A DNA stretch of 64,000 bases from Adineta steineri (lineage: Eukaryota > Rotifera > Eurotatoria > Adinetida > Adinetidae), in assembly GCA_905250115.1 (NCBI GenBank), contig CAJNOI010000130.1:201520-265519 (forward strand), written 5' to 3'. Shown here one piece after another: positions 32,532 to 45,204 of this stretch. The notes under the pieces were generated by a model, which was not told the DNA's origin, searched no databases, and saw only the letters and a list, made by a program, of their open reading frames with translations. The first letter of the stretch is position 1. Each line of letters starts with the position of its first letter. The translations under genes and the position numbers were made by a program.

Positions 32532-34149
32532 TCATACTGCGCTTCCGTCATTGTTTTTTTGTATAACTTTTCGTTTTGATTCTACAAGATATCACAGTAA
32601 TAAATTCTTGTGTCATCATAATACCTAAACAAACTCATATCAAAATAGTTTTCACTAAATCAGTTGCGGAACGATAAATTTGAACCCTATCTAATTCTAA
32701 CTAAATCCATACTAACAAGAAAATAAATTGTTGATATTATGACTTTAACTATTTGGGGACCATGATTATTCTTTGATATTTTAGAACACATAGATTGCAA
32801 TATGAGATTGGTTTTTGGTATAATTTGGATTGTAATTAGGTTATTTTATTGAGATATTCAGCGATGGATAATTAATATAACAAAACTGACTTTCAGAGAA
32901 AAAACTCTTCAATCTACAATGTTTGTCAGCAACATTGCTTTCTATATAGGGGCATGTTAGATGATGTTCTGAGTGAGTATTCTTTTTTCTTCCTTCCTTT
33001 TCTTTTCTACTATGATGGTATCTGTTGGAGGTCAAGGGAACGAAAAATAAGAAGACTACCGTTTGAAAATATAATAAGGCTTATTGCTCAACATTTTCGC
33101 TCACTGATTCAAGATTTTTCAATTGAATATATATCTAGAAGAAGAAGGAGAAGAAAGCGTCATGTCTGCTCTAAGACAAATATATTATACCTTGTTTTGA
33201 GCTATATCATACTTTAGAGGATTTCTGAATTTCTGATGAAATCCAGAGAAAAAAACATATCCTCGAAGGGTAAAGTAGATTTGTATAGAAAGTATTTTTC
33301 GTTTTACCATATATAAATGAAACTTATAATATATGAATTATTTTAAAACATCAATTTATTATCTATGTTACATCTTATAAATATCGATTCTGAAACCATA
33401 TATTTAGATTGAATAAAAATAAAAACAGTATATTGATATCAGACATACAAGATTTTGTCAAAATACGCCCATGATGTTTATATTTAGTTTTATGATAGAA
33501 TTAAGTTCGAAGCAAAAATAAATAGAGAAAATTATTTCTGTACGATAAATTATCTCGCATCATGGATCTTTTGATAGAAAATAGTATTGCAATGAGACGA
33601 AAAATATAAACAAAAATTCTAAAAATATAAACCGTACAATTTATACTACATTACCTGTTCAAATAACAAGATTTTATCTATTCTTTTCTGCATCATAAAA
33701 AAAGAATATTCAACAATAACAATTCAATACATATTATATTAATTTAAAATAATATATATATTTTGATCAATATTTCCTCCTATCTTGTCAAAATCCATAT
33801 ACATACAATAATAAATATTTTTTATTTCAAATCTAATTACTTTCTTATAAACATGATATGTTAAATTAAGTATCTTACAAACTGATCAATTGATTTATAC
33901 ACTGTCTCCTGAAGCAAAAAGAAAGATAGTTATCATAAAAACAAAACTGTTCTATTAAATATAAACGAACGAACGAGAGAAAAAGAAACGAAATAGACAT
34001 CTGTTACTATTCGTGTGTACGTCAAAATACGATAACATCCTACTGAAGGTCATCACATGTAAGTTAATTATATGTATTTTTGAGATATATGAAAGCAAAA
34101 TAACATTCAATATAAACCATATTCAACTAAACGACGAGACATTGACAAC
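32532..34149. other. Intergenic, no gene recognised
   Basis: AT-rich DNA between the PARP-like and TIR genes. Frames at 32954..33217 and 34013..34240 show only low-complexity sequence. Confidence 0.5.
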
Positions 34150-37100
34150 ATGCAACCTTCAGCTAAGTATGATTATTGTACACTACCAAGGATCAGTGGA
34201 AAAACAAATTATCAATCAAAATGGATTGATTTTAATATAATGAAAACGAATAAATATGATTTAGAATATTTATTGGATCGTTCAGCTCGAAAATTACGGT
34301 ATAAATCTAAACGTACAAAAGAATATGTACATAAATTGAATGATGTTATTATTAAATTAAATGGAATTACTTTTGATACATTAGTAAATATTCCTTCGCA
34401 TATATTTTATTATTCTATTAGAAATATAATTCGAGATCTTTTACTTGATTGGCATTTTTCATCGGAATTAACGGAAGAAGAAACTTATCTTCTTCGAAAT
34501 TCTATACTTTTTTTTGATCGTCTTGTTAATATTATTAATGATGTTACAAAATTAACATTATGGTTAATTGAACCATCATTAATTAATTCGTTAGCTGACT
34601 GTATGAGTGATATTGATCAACTTCTTTATGATAATAGACAAAAACAAAATTTTAAGCAATTAATACGTCTCTTCGATATATTTAATAATTATTATCAACG
34701 ATTACCAGTAAAATTTCAAAATGAAGATGGACTTTATGCTTTATTTAAAGGAACCATGGATTGTCTTGTTTCATCAAAATATGAACGAGCTTTTAAAAAA
34801 TTAAAACCTGATGCTGAATCAATGACAAATGAACAGAAATTTTTTCTTATTAAATGTCCTTCATTTTTTAGTTCTTATCGTGGTAAAAAAACAACAACAT
34901 TTTTGTTTTTCTTTGAATTTAAATATTTTCTGAATTTTATTTAAAGGTTCACAATCAAGTAAAGTTATAGAACAATTATTAGATACAATGGTACCACGTT
35001 ATGCATCATTAATTGATAAACATATTCATTCAATAAATGAATGGAAATCTCCTATGATACATGCAGTTCATCATCTTTTATTAACTGTCATTTATGCTCG
35101 AGGTTATTATGCACCATATGCTACCGGTCAACCATTACAATGGCTTATTGATCATATTGTTCATATTATTAATGAACCATCATTTATAACTAAAGTTAAT
35201 GAAAAAGCAACAAATCCTGAAACATTATTAATTCATTCAGCACTTCGTACATTAACTGCATTTGTTCATGAACCTGATTTACTTGTTTATATCAAACAAC
35301 TTAAAATAACCTCGATATTTCGTTCATTAATTTTATTACCAAATGAATCCATTGTATTACATGCATATGTTATGTTATCTTATACATTAGAAGAAAATGA
35401 TATAAAAGCATCGGAGAAAGATTCAGGTCGTTTACTTTCAAAAATATTTGATTCATTAAGAAAAAAAACGAAATCACTTTCAGTTTTAAATAAAAATGAA
35501 GAAATTACTGAACGTAATATTTCTTTACTTACGGAAGCTTTACAAGGTAAAAGAATTGATTGATTGATAATTTAATATTTATTTATTTTTTCTTCTTATA
35601 ATAGTTCTTGTTCAACATGATCAAATTAAAACTGAAATATTAAAACAAAATGCTTTACCTTTATTGGTTAATAGTTGTCAACATTTTAATGATCAATCGA
35701 AACGTTTAGTACTTGAATCACTTGGTTCAATATCATTTGATGTCGAAGCAGCAAGATTATTACGTGATAATAAACAATTTATTAAATCAATGGAAGATAT
35801 GCAAAAAACAACTGATGACGGTATAAGAAAAGCAGCAGAAAAAATTGTTTGGAATCTTCAAGGTATTTACATATAAAAAAACAAATCAAGATAAAATATT
35901 TTTGTTTTATTTTTAATTTAGAAACTGAAAGAGAAAAAAAACTAGTAAAAGAAAAATTTGAATTCGATTATAAAAAAGAAACTGATTCTAAAATAGAAAA
36001 ATATCAATATGATATTATGATATCATATTGTCATGCTGATAAAGAACTTGTTTGTAGAATATATGAATTTTTATCTGATAAAGGTTTTAAAATTTGGTTT
36101 GATCGAGATAATATATATGGACCAGGTAAATATTTTCCTTTTCATCGATAACATCCTTGTTTGTTTTTTGTTTTGTTAGCAATGCAATCGATGGCTACTG
36201 CAGTAGAAAATGCTGAATATGTGATTCTTTGTATGTCGGACTCATATAAACGTAGTGTTTATTGTCAAGCTGAAGCTGAATATGCATTTCGTTGTAAACG
36301 ACGTTTATTGCCAATTATTGTACGACAAGGTTATCGAGCTGATGGATGGTTAGGTATATTACTTGGTACTCGTATTTATATAGATTTTGGTCGATTAGAA
36401 TTTAAAACAGGATGTGAATTAATTGTAAAAGAAATTTCATTACAAAGAGAAAATCCATATAGTAATAATGAAATTACAAGTGGATATATGTCAAGTGATG
36501 AAAATACACATGATTTTGCATCGGATATAATGCCATTAACAAGAACATTAAGTGAAATGATGGAAAAATCACGTTTACCTGAGGAATATACAACACGTAA
36601 TACATTAAAAGCAACTTATCGTTCAATATCAATTAATCGATGGACAAGAAAAGATGTACTTGACTTTTTATATGATACAAATCTTCATTATATGATGCCA
36701 TTATGTGAATTTATGACAGGTTATGGATTAATTAAATTGTTTCGAATATGTCAAACAAAACCAAATCAATTCTATTGTCAATTAAATGAAGAATTAAATG
36801 CAAGATTTGGTGGTTTACGTTTACCATTAGGTGTTTTTACCGAATTTCTTAGTGAAATCGATCGATTAATTGATTCAGCATCTATAAAAGATATTGAACA
36901 AGATGCATTTGATTCTCGTGCTAGTTTAACATCGAGATCATCATCATTATCACCAACATCAACAATTATTAAACATTATATAAAAACATCAAGGTCAAGT
37001 TCATTATTAGAACCATTACAAAAACCAGATTATCCACCTCCTTCTATATCATCACCTGTACAAACTATATCACCAACTCTAACAATAATTCAATCACAAC

Positions 37101-37210
37101 ACATTCCTCATGTAACTGAACAAACAAATGATACAACAGAAGCTCTTACTCCATCACTTTTTTCATATGTTGAATCACTTCAAGCAACATTTTCTACTCG
37201 TTCGAAATAA
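34150..37210 (+). CDS. ARM-like/TIR/SAM-like protein (SARM1-related domain set)
   Basis: Five exons with every intron in phase 1: 34150..34882, 34947..35546, 35605..35862, 35922..36125 and 36180..37210, giving 941 residues. Residues 1-530 are helical, Leu/Ile-rich ARM/HEAT-like repeats (clear in SKRLVLESLGSISFDVEAAR and GIRKAAEKIVWNLQ). A TIR domain spans about 556-690: YDIMISYCHADKELV, FLSDKGFKIWFDRDNIYGP, VILCMSDSYKRSVYC, LLPIIV. E630 in YCQAEAEYA sits where NAD+-cleaving TIRs keep their catalytic Glu. A SAM-like helical domain (WTRKDVLDFL..., about 750-830) and a Ser/Thr/Pro tail follow. SARM1 has the order ARM-SAM-SAM-TIR; here TIR comes before SAM. The role is probably stress or immune signalling, with NADase activity possible. 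AATAAA at 37312. Confidence 0.82.
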
Positions 37211-37970
37211 ATCGAACTCATAAGACATCAATCGCAATCTAGAACAAACAAAAACAATTTATATACTTATCATACGTAGACTGAAGTTTTGTGTAATATG
37301 TATTAAATATAAATAAAAGCATCTATTATTTTTATATCCGCATAGGAGCTTCGTGAATCATAGTGATAATAAATAGTATTTTTCTAAGTATAAAATTAAT
37401 CGTTTTTTTTTTTCATTTGAATTTATTCAACTGTGACGCGATGGAGAACATCAATGTAATTGAACTTGAACAGTGTGAATTGAGAGAGTCATATTACGAG
37501 TATATTTATAACATTCAACTGTTTAATTAATCGAATAAATCATACATTAGTTTTCCTTGAAATTGAATAAGAAGAAAAAAAGGTGTATCATCAGATTGCG
37601 TTTTATAAAAATCATTTTTTGTTATTATTCATCGGCAAAAAAAACGTGTGTATTTATTTCATGAATAATCACAGAGGTTAATGATCATTATCAAATGACA
37701 GGAAAGTATTATTTTTATTCAGTTCTGTTACTGAGTTACCTTCATTAAAAATCTGTGTGTACATTAATAAGATTCACTTTTAAATATGTTTTTAGTTCTT
37801 TTTCTACAATGAAAAATTATCTATATAATTCATCTTTAAATCATTTAATCTATATAGTATGCTTTTCAATGATAATTAGATACATAGATATTCGACAGCG
37901 ATTTTATTGTCTAATAAAGACTTGTTTGTACAAATCGATACAATACGAAAAAAATAGTAAGTTTATCTAT
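37211..37970. other. Intergenic, no gene recognised
   Basis: 3' flank shared by the convergent TIR gene (+) and the small Gly/Pro-rich gene (-); AT-rich, nothing else seen. Confidence 0.5.
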
Positions 37971-38342
37971 TTAGAAACCACCATTGAGATTGAGACCTCC
38001 AGCGGCTGCTAGATTTGGATCAACAATTCCGACACCAGGTAAAAATGCACCAGTTGATGGACCAACAAATGTAGTTGATGGGCCAAAATGAACTGTGCCA
38101 GGATAAGTATTTGGATTTACCGAAGGTAAATTAGTACCCATTGTAATTACTTCGCTTGAAATTGGAATAACTTCACCAGGAATAACAACTCCACCGGGAA
38201 CAGCAACGGGAGCTAAAAGTATCAGTAATATATATATGTATACATCTATAAATTTCTTTTTATCAAAAACAAATTCCTTACTTTGATTATAACCACCAGC
38301 AAATCCACCAAAAGCACTTCCAGCACCCATATTATAAGCCAT
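37971..38342 (-). CDS. Small Gly/Pro-rich protein, two exons
   Basis: Exons 38282..38342 and 37971..38212, joined in phase 1 (CAAA/GTAAGG ... TTTTAG/CTCCCG), encode 100 residues. It opens with a Gly/Ala-rich stretch (MGAGSAFGGFAGGY) and continues with Pro/Val/Gly/Thr repeats (VPGGVVIPGEVIP, VGPSTGAFLPGVGIVDP), ending GGLNLNGGF. There is no signal peptide, no Cys and little charge. The composition suggests an extended or self-associating structural protein, but no family is recognised. The GC content of this frame is clearly higher than its surroundings, which supports it being coding. Confidence 0.6.
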   Translation of the reverse strand: MAYNMGAGSAFGGFAGGYNQSKEFVFDKKKFIDVYIYILLILLAPVAVPGGVVIPGEVIPISSEVITMGTNLPSVNPNTYPGTVHFGPSTTFVGPSTGAFLPGVGIVDPNLAAAGGLNLNGGF

Positions 38343-38846
38343 TTTTTATAAATATATTATATTGAAGAAAATTGAATATGTAAATGTAAATGTATATGTA
38401 TTCTCATACAATTCCTGAGTTTATATACTCCTCACTGCTTTGTCACGCATCAATACACAGCGTATTATAAAAATATATATATTTATATTTAACTACAAAA
38501 ACACACGTGCAACAATACCAAAAATATACTTTTCAAGGACGTTTAGTAGTTTTAATGACGCAATTTACATCATTTACTCAATAAATATCATTAAAAAAAA
38601 CAAAAATATGGTGAAAGAGTAGAAAATCAAATGAAAAAAGTACATCCTTATTATTCAATCATATATTTCTCATCATTAAATACTCTTTAAACTATACTAA
38701 CTTCTAATACGTAATATTATATGTAAAATAATAAAAAGTGCAAATATATTATATCTTGAAATAATCTATTTATATTTCAGAAAAAAAAATAATTTTATAT
38801 AAAATTATACTTTCTGGATTTAGTATACAAAAAAAAATAATCGATA

Positions 38847-41800
38847 TTACTGTTGTGTTAATCTTCGTTTAATATCTTCCAATTCATTTTGTAAACTTAA
38901 TGTCATTTTTCTCAATTCATTATTTGTACGTATACCGGATTCTTCAATAGCATCACGTAATTCATCAGTTTTTTTAATTAAACGTGTATTTTCTTCATCA
39001 TTAAATAAACTATCATCACGTGTTGTATCATGATGATAGAAATAACCTGTTTCGGTATGTACTTGTTCAAATATACCCATTGTTGTTGATGATGATGATG
39101 ATATTGATTGAGGAAAAGCAACTCCTTCACGTCGTGTTAATGGTGCTAATTGAGAAAAATTTGATGGATTAAGATTATGTGGTATATTTATTGGAAATGA
39201 ACGTATTTCAAGTTTACGTAAATGATATTTTAATGGTATAAGATTGAATTTTTCCCATAAATTCATTATTTTAACATTTTTTGATAATTGTCTTATTATA
39301 GTACCAACTGTTTCACAAAATCCACCTAAACGTGCTTGAAAACCTAAAACAACTCCAATACGTGCTCGTAAATGTTCTCGTTTAGCATTTAAACGATATT
39401 CTTTTACATCGGCTACAGCTAGACCACCCTAAAATAAAAACAATAAAGATATAACAAACGTTAAAATTTCTTTTACCATTATATTCATCATAACAATAAA
39501 CATAGTAAATACATAAGCACTATAAAGTATAAGTGCACCTTCAGCACCAGGCATTAATTCATTATTATTCGAAAAAAATGTACTATCCATATCATATTCA
39601 CCAATAAACATAACTAATAATTTTGGTACAAAATTAAAAAATCGAAATTGTTCCATAATATCTTTACAAATCATATAAAAAGCTAAGATATAACCAATCC
39701 AAATCATAAAATAAACAGCAATAAATTTTAAAAATGTAACAAATACAGTTATAAATAAAAGACCATGTTTACCAAATTTTATTCCATTCATAACAACTAA
39801 TAATAATGATGTCCAAACTGATAATAAACCAATACCACCTGCCATCCATTGAGCTGAACATCGAATACCTGTTTGACGTGTACATTCATTAACATCGACG
39901 GAATATATAATTGCACTAACCTATTTACAAAACAAAAGATATCATAGAAATTCGATACGTTAGTTTATAAATCATTAATAACAAAAAATATCAAGCGAAA
40001 CTATAACCGTAAAATTGTCATATAAATACCAACGTATTCGAAGGTTATTCTCAATAAAAGGCGTATCAGTCTTTATTATTTAAGTAGAATAATATTTAAT
40101 TTAAACAATTATTTTCAGTTGTTTCGAATAATACTTACATACATATGTAATTCAATAAGATTAATATAAAATCGTCGAAAATATTTTTCTCGTTGTGTTA
40201 ATATTTGAAAGAGTTCTTTTAATAAAGCAAAACCAGATAAAATAAGTAAAATTAATCGTAAAGCTCGTAATGGTGAATTATCTGTTGCAGGTTTTATTGG
40301 ATCATTTGTTAATGTTATACATAAATCATAACATGAATAATTAACCATTTTATAATAATTTGTTCCTTGATCGGATGGTGTGGGTGAACCTAATGCAATA
40401 CCTGTATAAAGTGCAACATATGTTGATTGACAACAAAGTATAAGTAAATAAAGAAAATTTCCAAATAAATTAAATTTTAAATCAACACATAAACGAACTA
40501 AACGATGATCATAAACATCTTTACAATCAGCTTTTGCAATTAAAGCTAAAAAGAAATTCTAAGAATTATATATATTCTAAAAAGAATTTTTTTTTATAAA
40601 TTACTTAATGGATGTTGTTGAAGCCAATTATCTGTTGAAAAATGTTTTGTTCGTCCAAATATACATCTTGTTTTCATCGGTCGAGCATATAAACAATCAT
40701 CAACAATTGATAAATCAATTCCATGATTACTAACAAATTGTTCTAATATCAATGGTACTAATGGTACACATTCCGGTGTCGTTAACATACGTTGTATAGG
40801 TGTTTGATAGAATGATGAAGAATTTGTTTGAACAAATGGTTCATTATAATGTTTTAAAAATTGTTTATATTGATGACGAAAATTATATTGTTCAACTGGT
40901 ATACGTACACTGATAAATAACCGTACAATATCTTTTTTCTTCAATAATATTGCATACTCTAACTATAAATAGGGAACAAAAAGAAAATTTTATTTAGCAA
41001 TTTATTATTTCTATATACTATTCAGATTAATCTTAAAATTGACTTTATCATGTTTTGAAAAAAGAATGATTCTCCCATATAAAAATGAGTCATTGCTTGA
41101 AAAAAGAAAGAACGATCGAAAATATCTCATAGTTCTTATATAATTTTTTCTAGGTTTTGACACATTTCTATTTTGATATTCTAATAATATGTTGTTTACT
41201 AGTCATCGAAGAATAGGAGAAAAAATATTTCACTGATTTTAATTATCTCTTTACTATTCGATATACTTTTTAATATTAATTAATATTTCTTTTTCCCTAT
41301 TTGATAGTCTATAAAATTCACCTTACCAAATTAAAATATCGACCATTAACATTTACTAATAAATGAATAATATAAGCAAAACGTTTTGGTTGTGTAACAA
41401 AAAAAGTTAAAATATCTAACTGTTCTTGATCAATAGCATTTTTCATTGATACAGCATCAATTAATTCTCGCATATCAATATTTGTTTCTAACCATGATGA
41501 TAAAACAATATGTTTAACACATTTCAATTGACCTTTTTCTATAGCGATATCAAATGGAGTTTTACCAGACCGATTTCTTTCTCTTATTCGACGTAATGCC
41601 TATCATCCGATAAAACAAAAATCAAGACAAATATATATATATATATATATGTATTTTTTTATTTACCGTAACTCGATCACTAGTCGAATTAAGTCGTTTA
41701 GATAAAGCAATAGCTCGATGTAGAACAACATCATTACAGTGTTCACATGCATAATGAAATGCACTTGAATCATTATTATCACTAGCAATAATTGATCTCG

Positions 41801-42482
41801 GATCGGATTCCATTAATAATGTAGCTGTTGATGTTGAACCAGCTTCAATAGCTGTTAATAATGGTGTTTGTCCTTTTGCATTCATTAACATACTTGCTTG
41901 TGATGTTTCACTAATTAATAAACGCATGATTTCATCATGACCAAGACGAGCAGCTAGATGAAGAAGTGTTTGACCACGTACTTCTTTATATGCATCTGCT
42001 GCCATTAAAGCAGCTTGATTATCAATAATCGATACATATCCACCATTTTGTAATGAATTATGTCTTGGTGGAATTGCAATAGATCCTGGTGGTGGTGCTT
42101 GAATAACAAGAAGATCAGATCTACGTGTTGATGGACGAAAATAATTTTGATAATTTGTTGTTGCTACAAATGAATTTTGTCTTGAATGACGTTTACGAAT
42201 AATCTGTGAACCAAAACGATAATTATCTCTTGCTGATGCATTATCATCAAAATCATAATCATCATCACTTAAATCAACTGGAATATCAATTGATGATGGG
42301 CCAGCTTGTAAACGTAATGCTCGATTCATTACCGATGGATTAAGTGATGGTGATCGAGAAAGTTTTCGATGTGTATTCGATGTCGCAGTTGAATATGTTG
42401 ATCTTAATGATGGTGATTTATCCCCATTATCACTCGTATTTTGAGAATCAAATACGAATGTTTGAGGAACAATTAAACTCAT
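38847..42482 (-). CDS. TRPA-like ankyrin-repeat cation channel
   Basis: Six exons with matching phases: 41667..42482, 41327..41599, 40605..40962, 40139..40545, 39477..39920 and 38847..39428, giving 959 residues. The N terminus is Ser-rich and disordered. Ankyrin repeats start near residue 170 (GQTLLHLAARLGHDEIMRLL, GQTPLLTAIEAGSTSTATLL, SAFHYACEH, GKTPFDIAIEKG). Six transmembrane segments begin around NLFGNFLYLLILCC and LRLILLILSGFALL. The pore loop region reads PKLLVMFIGEYDMDS, and the S6 end reads MMNIMV/GGLAVADVKEY, like the TRPA GLAVGDI motif. The C terminus (LRKMTLSLQNELEDIKRRL) is a coiled coil for tetramer assembly. TRPA channels sense irritants, temperature or mechanical stimuli. It has fewer ankyrin repeats than typical TRPA1 (~14-16), so the ligand-sensing part is reduced. 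Confidence 0.82.
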
Positions 42483-43060
42483 TGTAATATTCGATGATTT
42501 TCCTTCCCAAAAAATCTATAGCAAAAAATGTGCACGTTTTATCATACAAATTATAACACGTAACGTCTTGATTGTGTTTTTTGTATTTCTATTGAGCATA
42601 GGTGAGAAGAAGAAGAAGAAGAATAAGAAAAAAAGAAGAACGCAAAAAGAAAAACGAGCAAACCTTGACGAATACACATCATACCATTAAATAGGTGCAA
42701 CTGATAAAAACAAAAATATATAAACGATATAACGATTGATTCATCAAATCATGCATTTTTTTAGTATTAGTTTCGTTTTTTCTCTTTTCATTTAGTTACT
42801 AATATATGATGAAAATATTTAAGTATAAAATTATTAGATACTATCATTATCATAATCGTATAAAATAAAAGAAATATATAAAACCTTTATTTATTGATTT
42901 AATGGTCAATTGTGTTTTTTTTTTAATTTTAAAAACAAAAATAATTGTATTCAAGAAAAAAAATATAATTTATCATTTCGATTCGGTTCATTAGTTTTTT
43001 TTTCAAATGTTGACACCTGTTGTTTTATGCTTTGATACACTCCTTTCTTTCTTTCTTTTT
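42483..43060. other. Intergenic, no gene recognised
   Basis: Promoter side of the TRPA-like gene and 3' flank of the next minus-strand receptor. A purine-rich run (GAAGAAGAAGAAGAAG) lies near 42606; nothing else is seen. Confidence 0.45.
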
Positions 43061-44026
43061 CTATCGAAAATTGACGAGTTTGTCTTTGATTTTTTTTAAA
43101 ACTAAATACCATTTAGATAATAAATCATGAAATTCATTTCGAAATGATTTTGACATAATTATATAAATCCAAAATGAGAGAGAACTATTTAAATAAAGTA
43201 AAAACGATCGTGTGAAATAGATAAGAAATATCTCCCATTGTTCATATTCATAATCTGATGATCCTAACTGATCAACTGTTGTGTAAAATACAGATAATGT
43301 ATATGGAAATGTCAATAATACATAAATCATTATTTCAACTAATAACATTCGTATATAATCTCGATCACGTTTTCGTATGAGATTCATTTTTGATGTTACA
43401 GCTAATGGTTGAACACGACTACGAATTTTTTTCAAATTTTTTATAATTAAAAAACTACAAATAATCATTACCAATGGAGGAAGTATACCAGCAAATATTA
43501 AAATATAAATTGAATAGAGAAGAGCATAAGAATCAATAAACATGCCACATGTATTAGCTTCAATAGATAATAAAATGGGAATAAATATACATACTAAAAG
43601 CCAAAAAATAATAACAATTATAATACATCGATTAGTGATTTGATATTGATTAAAATTTTGAAAACGATGTTGAACATGTGATGAAATATAACGATTAAAA
43701 CAACTAAGTATCATAAATGATCGCATCATTTGATAAGGTGTATGACGTAAATAAAATTGTAATTTACACATAATTAAAGAAGTTGTAACAGGATCAAGAT
43801 GATTAAGTGCATAGATAAATGGTATTGTACCAAAATTAAGACAAAAAAAATTACATATTGTCATTGATAGAATATATAATGAACCGGGATTTCGACGATG
43901 TATCGAACGAGAAAAAATATTTAAATTAAAAAATAAACCGATATTGCCAAAAGCAAAATATGTTGTCATTCCATAACGTGTTAATACATCTTGAGTAAAA
44001 CTTAGAGAAGCTCCGATAGCATCCAT
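43061..44026 (-). CDS. Seven-transmembrane receptor (GPCR) with NRY in place of DRY
   Basis: Intronless, 321 residues, start MDAIGASLSFTQDVL. Seven hydrophobic helices are visible. TM3 ends LSCFNRYISSH, so the DRY Asp is Asn. Loop 1 contains RRNPGSLYILSMTICNF and the third loop carries MNLIRKRDRDYIRML. A Cys before TM3 (MCKLQFYLR) and one in loop 2 (NTCGMF) can pair. TM7 (NSSLSFWIYIIMSKSFRNEF) is followed by a basic tail. It is a separate subfamily from the paralogues at 10-12 kb but shares the overall plan. The ligand is unknown. The Asp-to-Asn change could raise basal signalling; this is inferred from GPCR knowledge. Confidence 0.82.
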   Translation of the reverse strand: MDAIGASLSFTQDVLTRYGMTTYFAFGNIGLFFNLNIFSRSIHRRNPGSLYILSMTICNFFCLNFGTIPFIYALNHLDPVTTSLIMCKLQFYLRHTPYQMMRSFMILSCFNRYISSHVQHRFQNFNQYQITNRCIIIVIIFWLLVCIFIPILLSIEANTCGMFIDSYALLYSIYILIFAGILPPLVMIICSFLIIKNLKKIRSRVQPLAVTSKMNLIRKRDRDYIRMLLVEIMIYVLLTFPYTLSVFYTTVDQLGSSDYEYEQWEIFLIYFTRSFLLYLNSSLSFWIYIIMSKSFRNEFHDLLSKWYLVLKKIKDKLVNFR

Positions 44027-45204
44027 AATTATTTCAAGAATGAAAATATAACATTGAATTTAATATATATATTCACTAGATAAACATCCGATAATCAAGA
44101 TATAGATTCTAATTAGATAGAAAAATATTATATTTTTGTTTGTTCAACATACACTAATGAAGTCAATTGTATCTTAACACCTGGAAATTATCTACGTAAA
44201 AAAACATGTGTTATTTTTTTCAAAATAAGTGAAGCGTACTAAATACATAAATATATAATATAGAGATTTTCTCAGTGGAAAGTTAAGAAAGTTCAAAGTA
44301 GATTGAATATGAAGGAACTATGGCACGTGAAACAAAATAAACAATAAGAATAATTATCGATCTATTCGTATGTGTTGATTTACAAGTAACATAATTATAT
44401 TTATCTATGATTATACAATTTTAATCACTCATGAACGGGATTTTTATGCTATTATATAAACACAAAAACGAGAGATTATCTTCCAAAAAGAGTAAAAAAA
44501 ATTAATTTTGATTGATAGTATTTTCGTCATATTAAAATCTCTTTTTATGTTATACATGATAAATACATTGATCTTTTGTTTTTTAGACTGTTACTAAAAT
44601 GCTTGTATGAATTTATTTCAAAGTATCGAATATTCATACTTCAAAAGAAATCATCCTAATCTGGTGAATAATATTATAAATACTACTGGCATATTAAATG
44701 TATTAGAGTTGTAAACATTAATTAATAATATTCAAAAATATTATAAATAATAAATTTGTCATTGTATTTAGAGAAGTGTGGTTTTGAATTTGATTTACAT
44801 GATTCGTCTTGATGCATACTAAACCAACGAATATTTAAGGTACAGGCGATGCAAAATTCGATTGAAATTTATTTTTGAGGATGAGTGTATGATGAACACA
44901 ATATTAGAAATTACACTTGTACGCACACCCATCTCTCATCCATTATCCTGCCAAACTTTATGCTTTTTTTATTAGATTGGTCTGAACATTCGTACGCACA
45001 AGAGTGCATATTCCATTTATTTGTATTAAAGGACTTTTCTTCAGATAAGATGTTTTTGACAATTTTGATGTACTTGTCTAATATTGAAAAGAATCAAAAA
45101 ATATCTATTAAACATATGACAGTTCATTCTCATCTCATTAGTATCTTATCAAAAACTGAAGAAAGTGTAATTTTTGTTAAATATCTCAAATATTCAGTAT
45201 TACC
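44027..45204. other. Intergenic between divergent receptor genes
   Basis: AT-rich. A frame at 44885..45244 (+) overlaps the next receptor's start in another frame and shows no domain. A CGCACACCCATCTCTCATCC tract (44923-44942) weakly recalls the telomere-like arrays. Confidence 0.45.

Noticed and set aside
33120..33180. Arg-rich stretch in a frame at 32954-33217
   Set aside because: It comes from an AGAAGAAGAAGG purine tract; the rest of the frame has no features.
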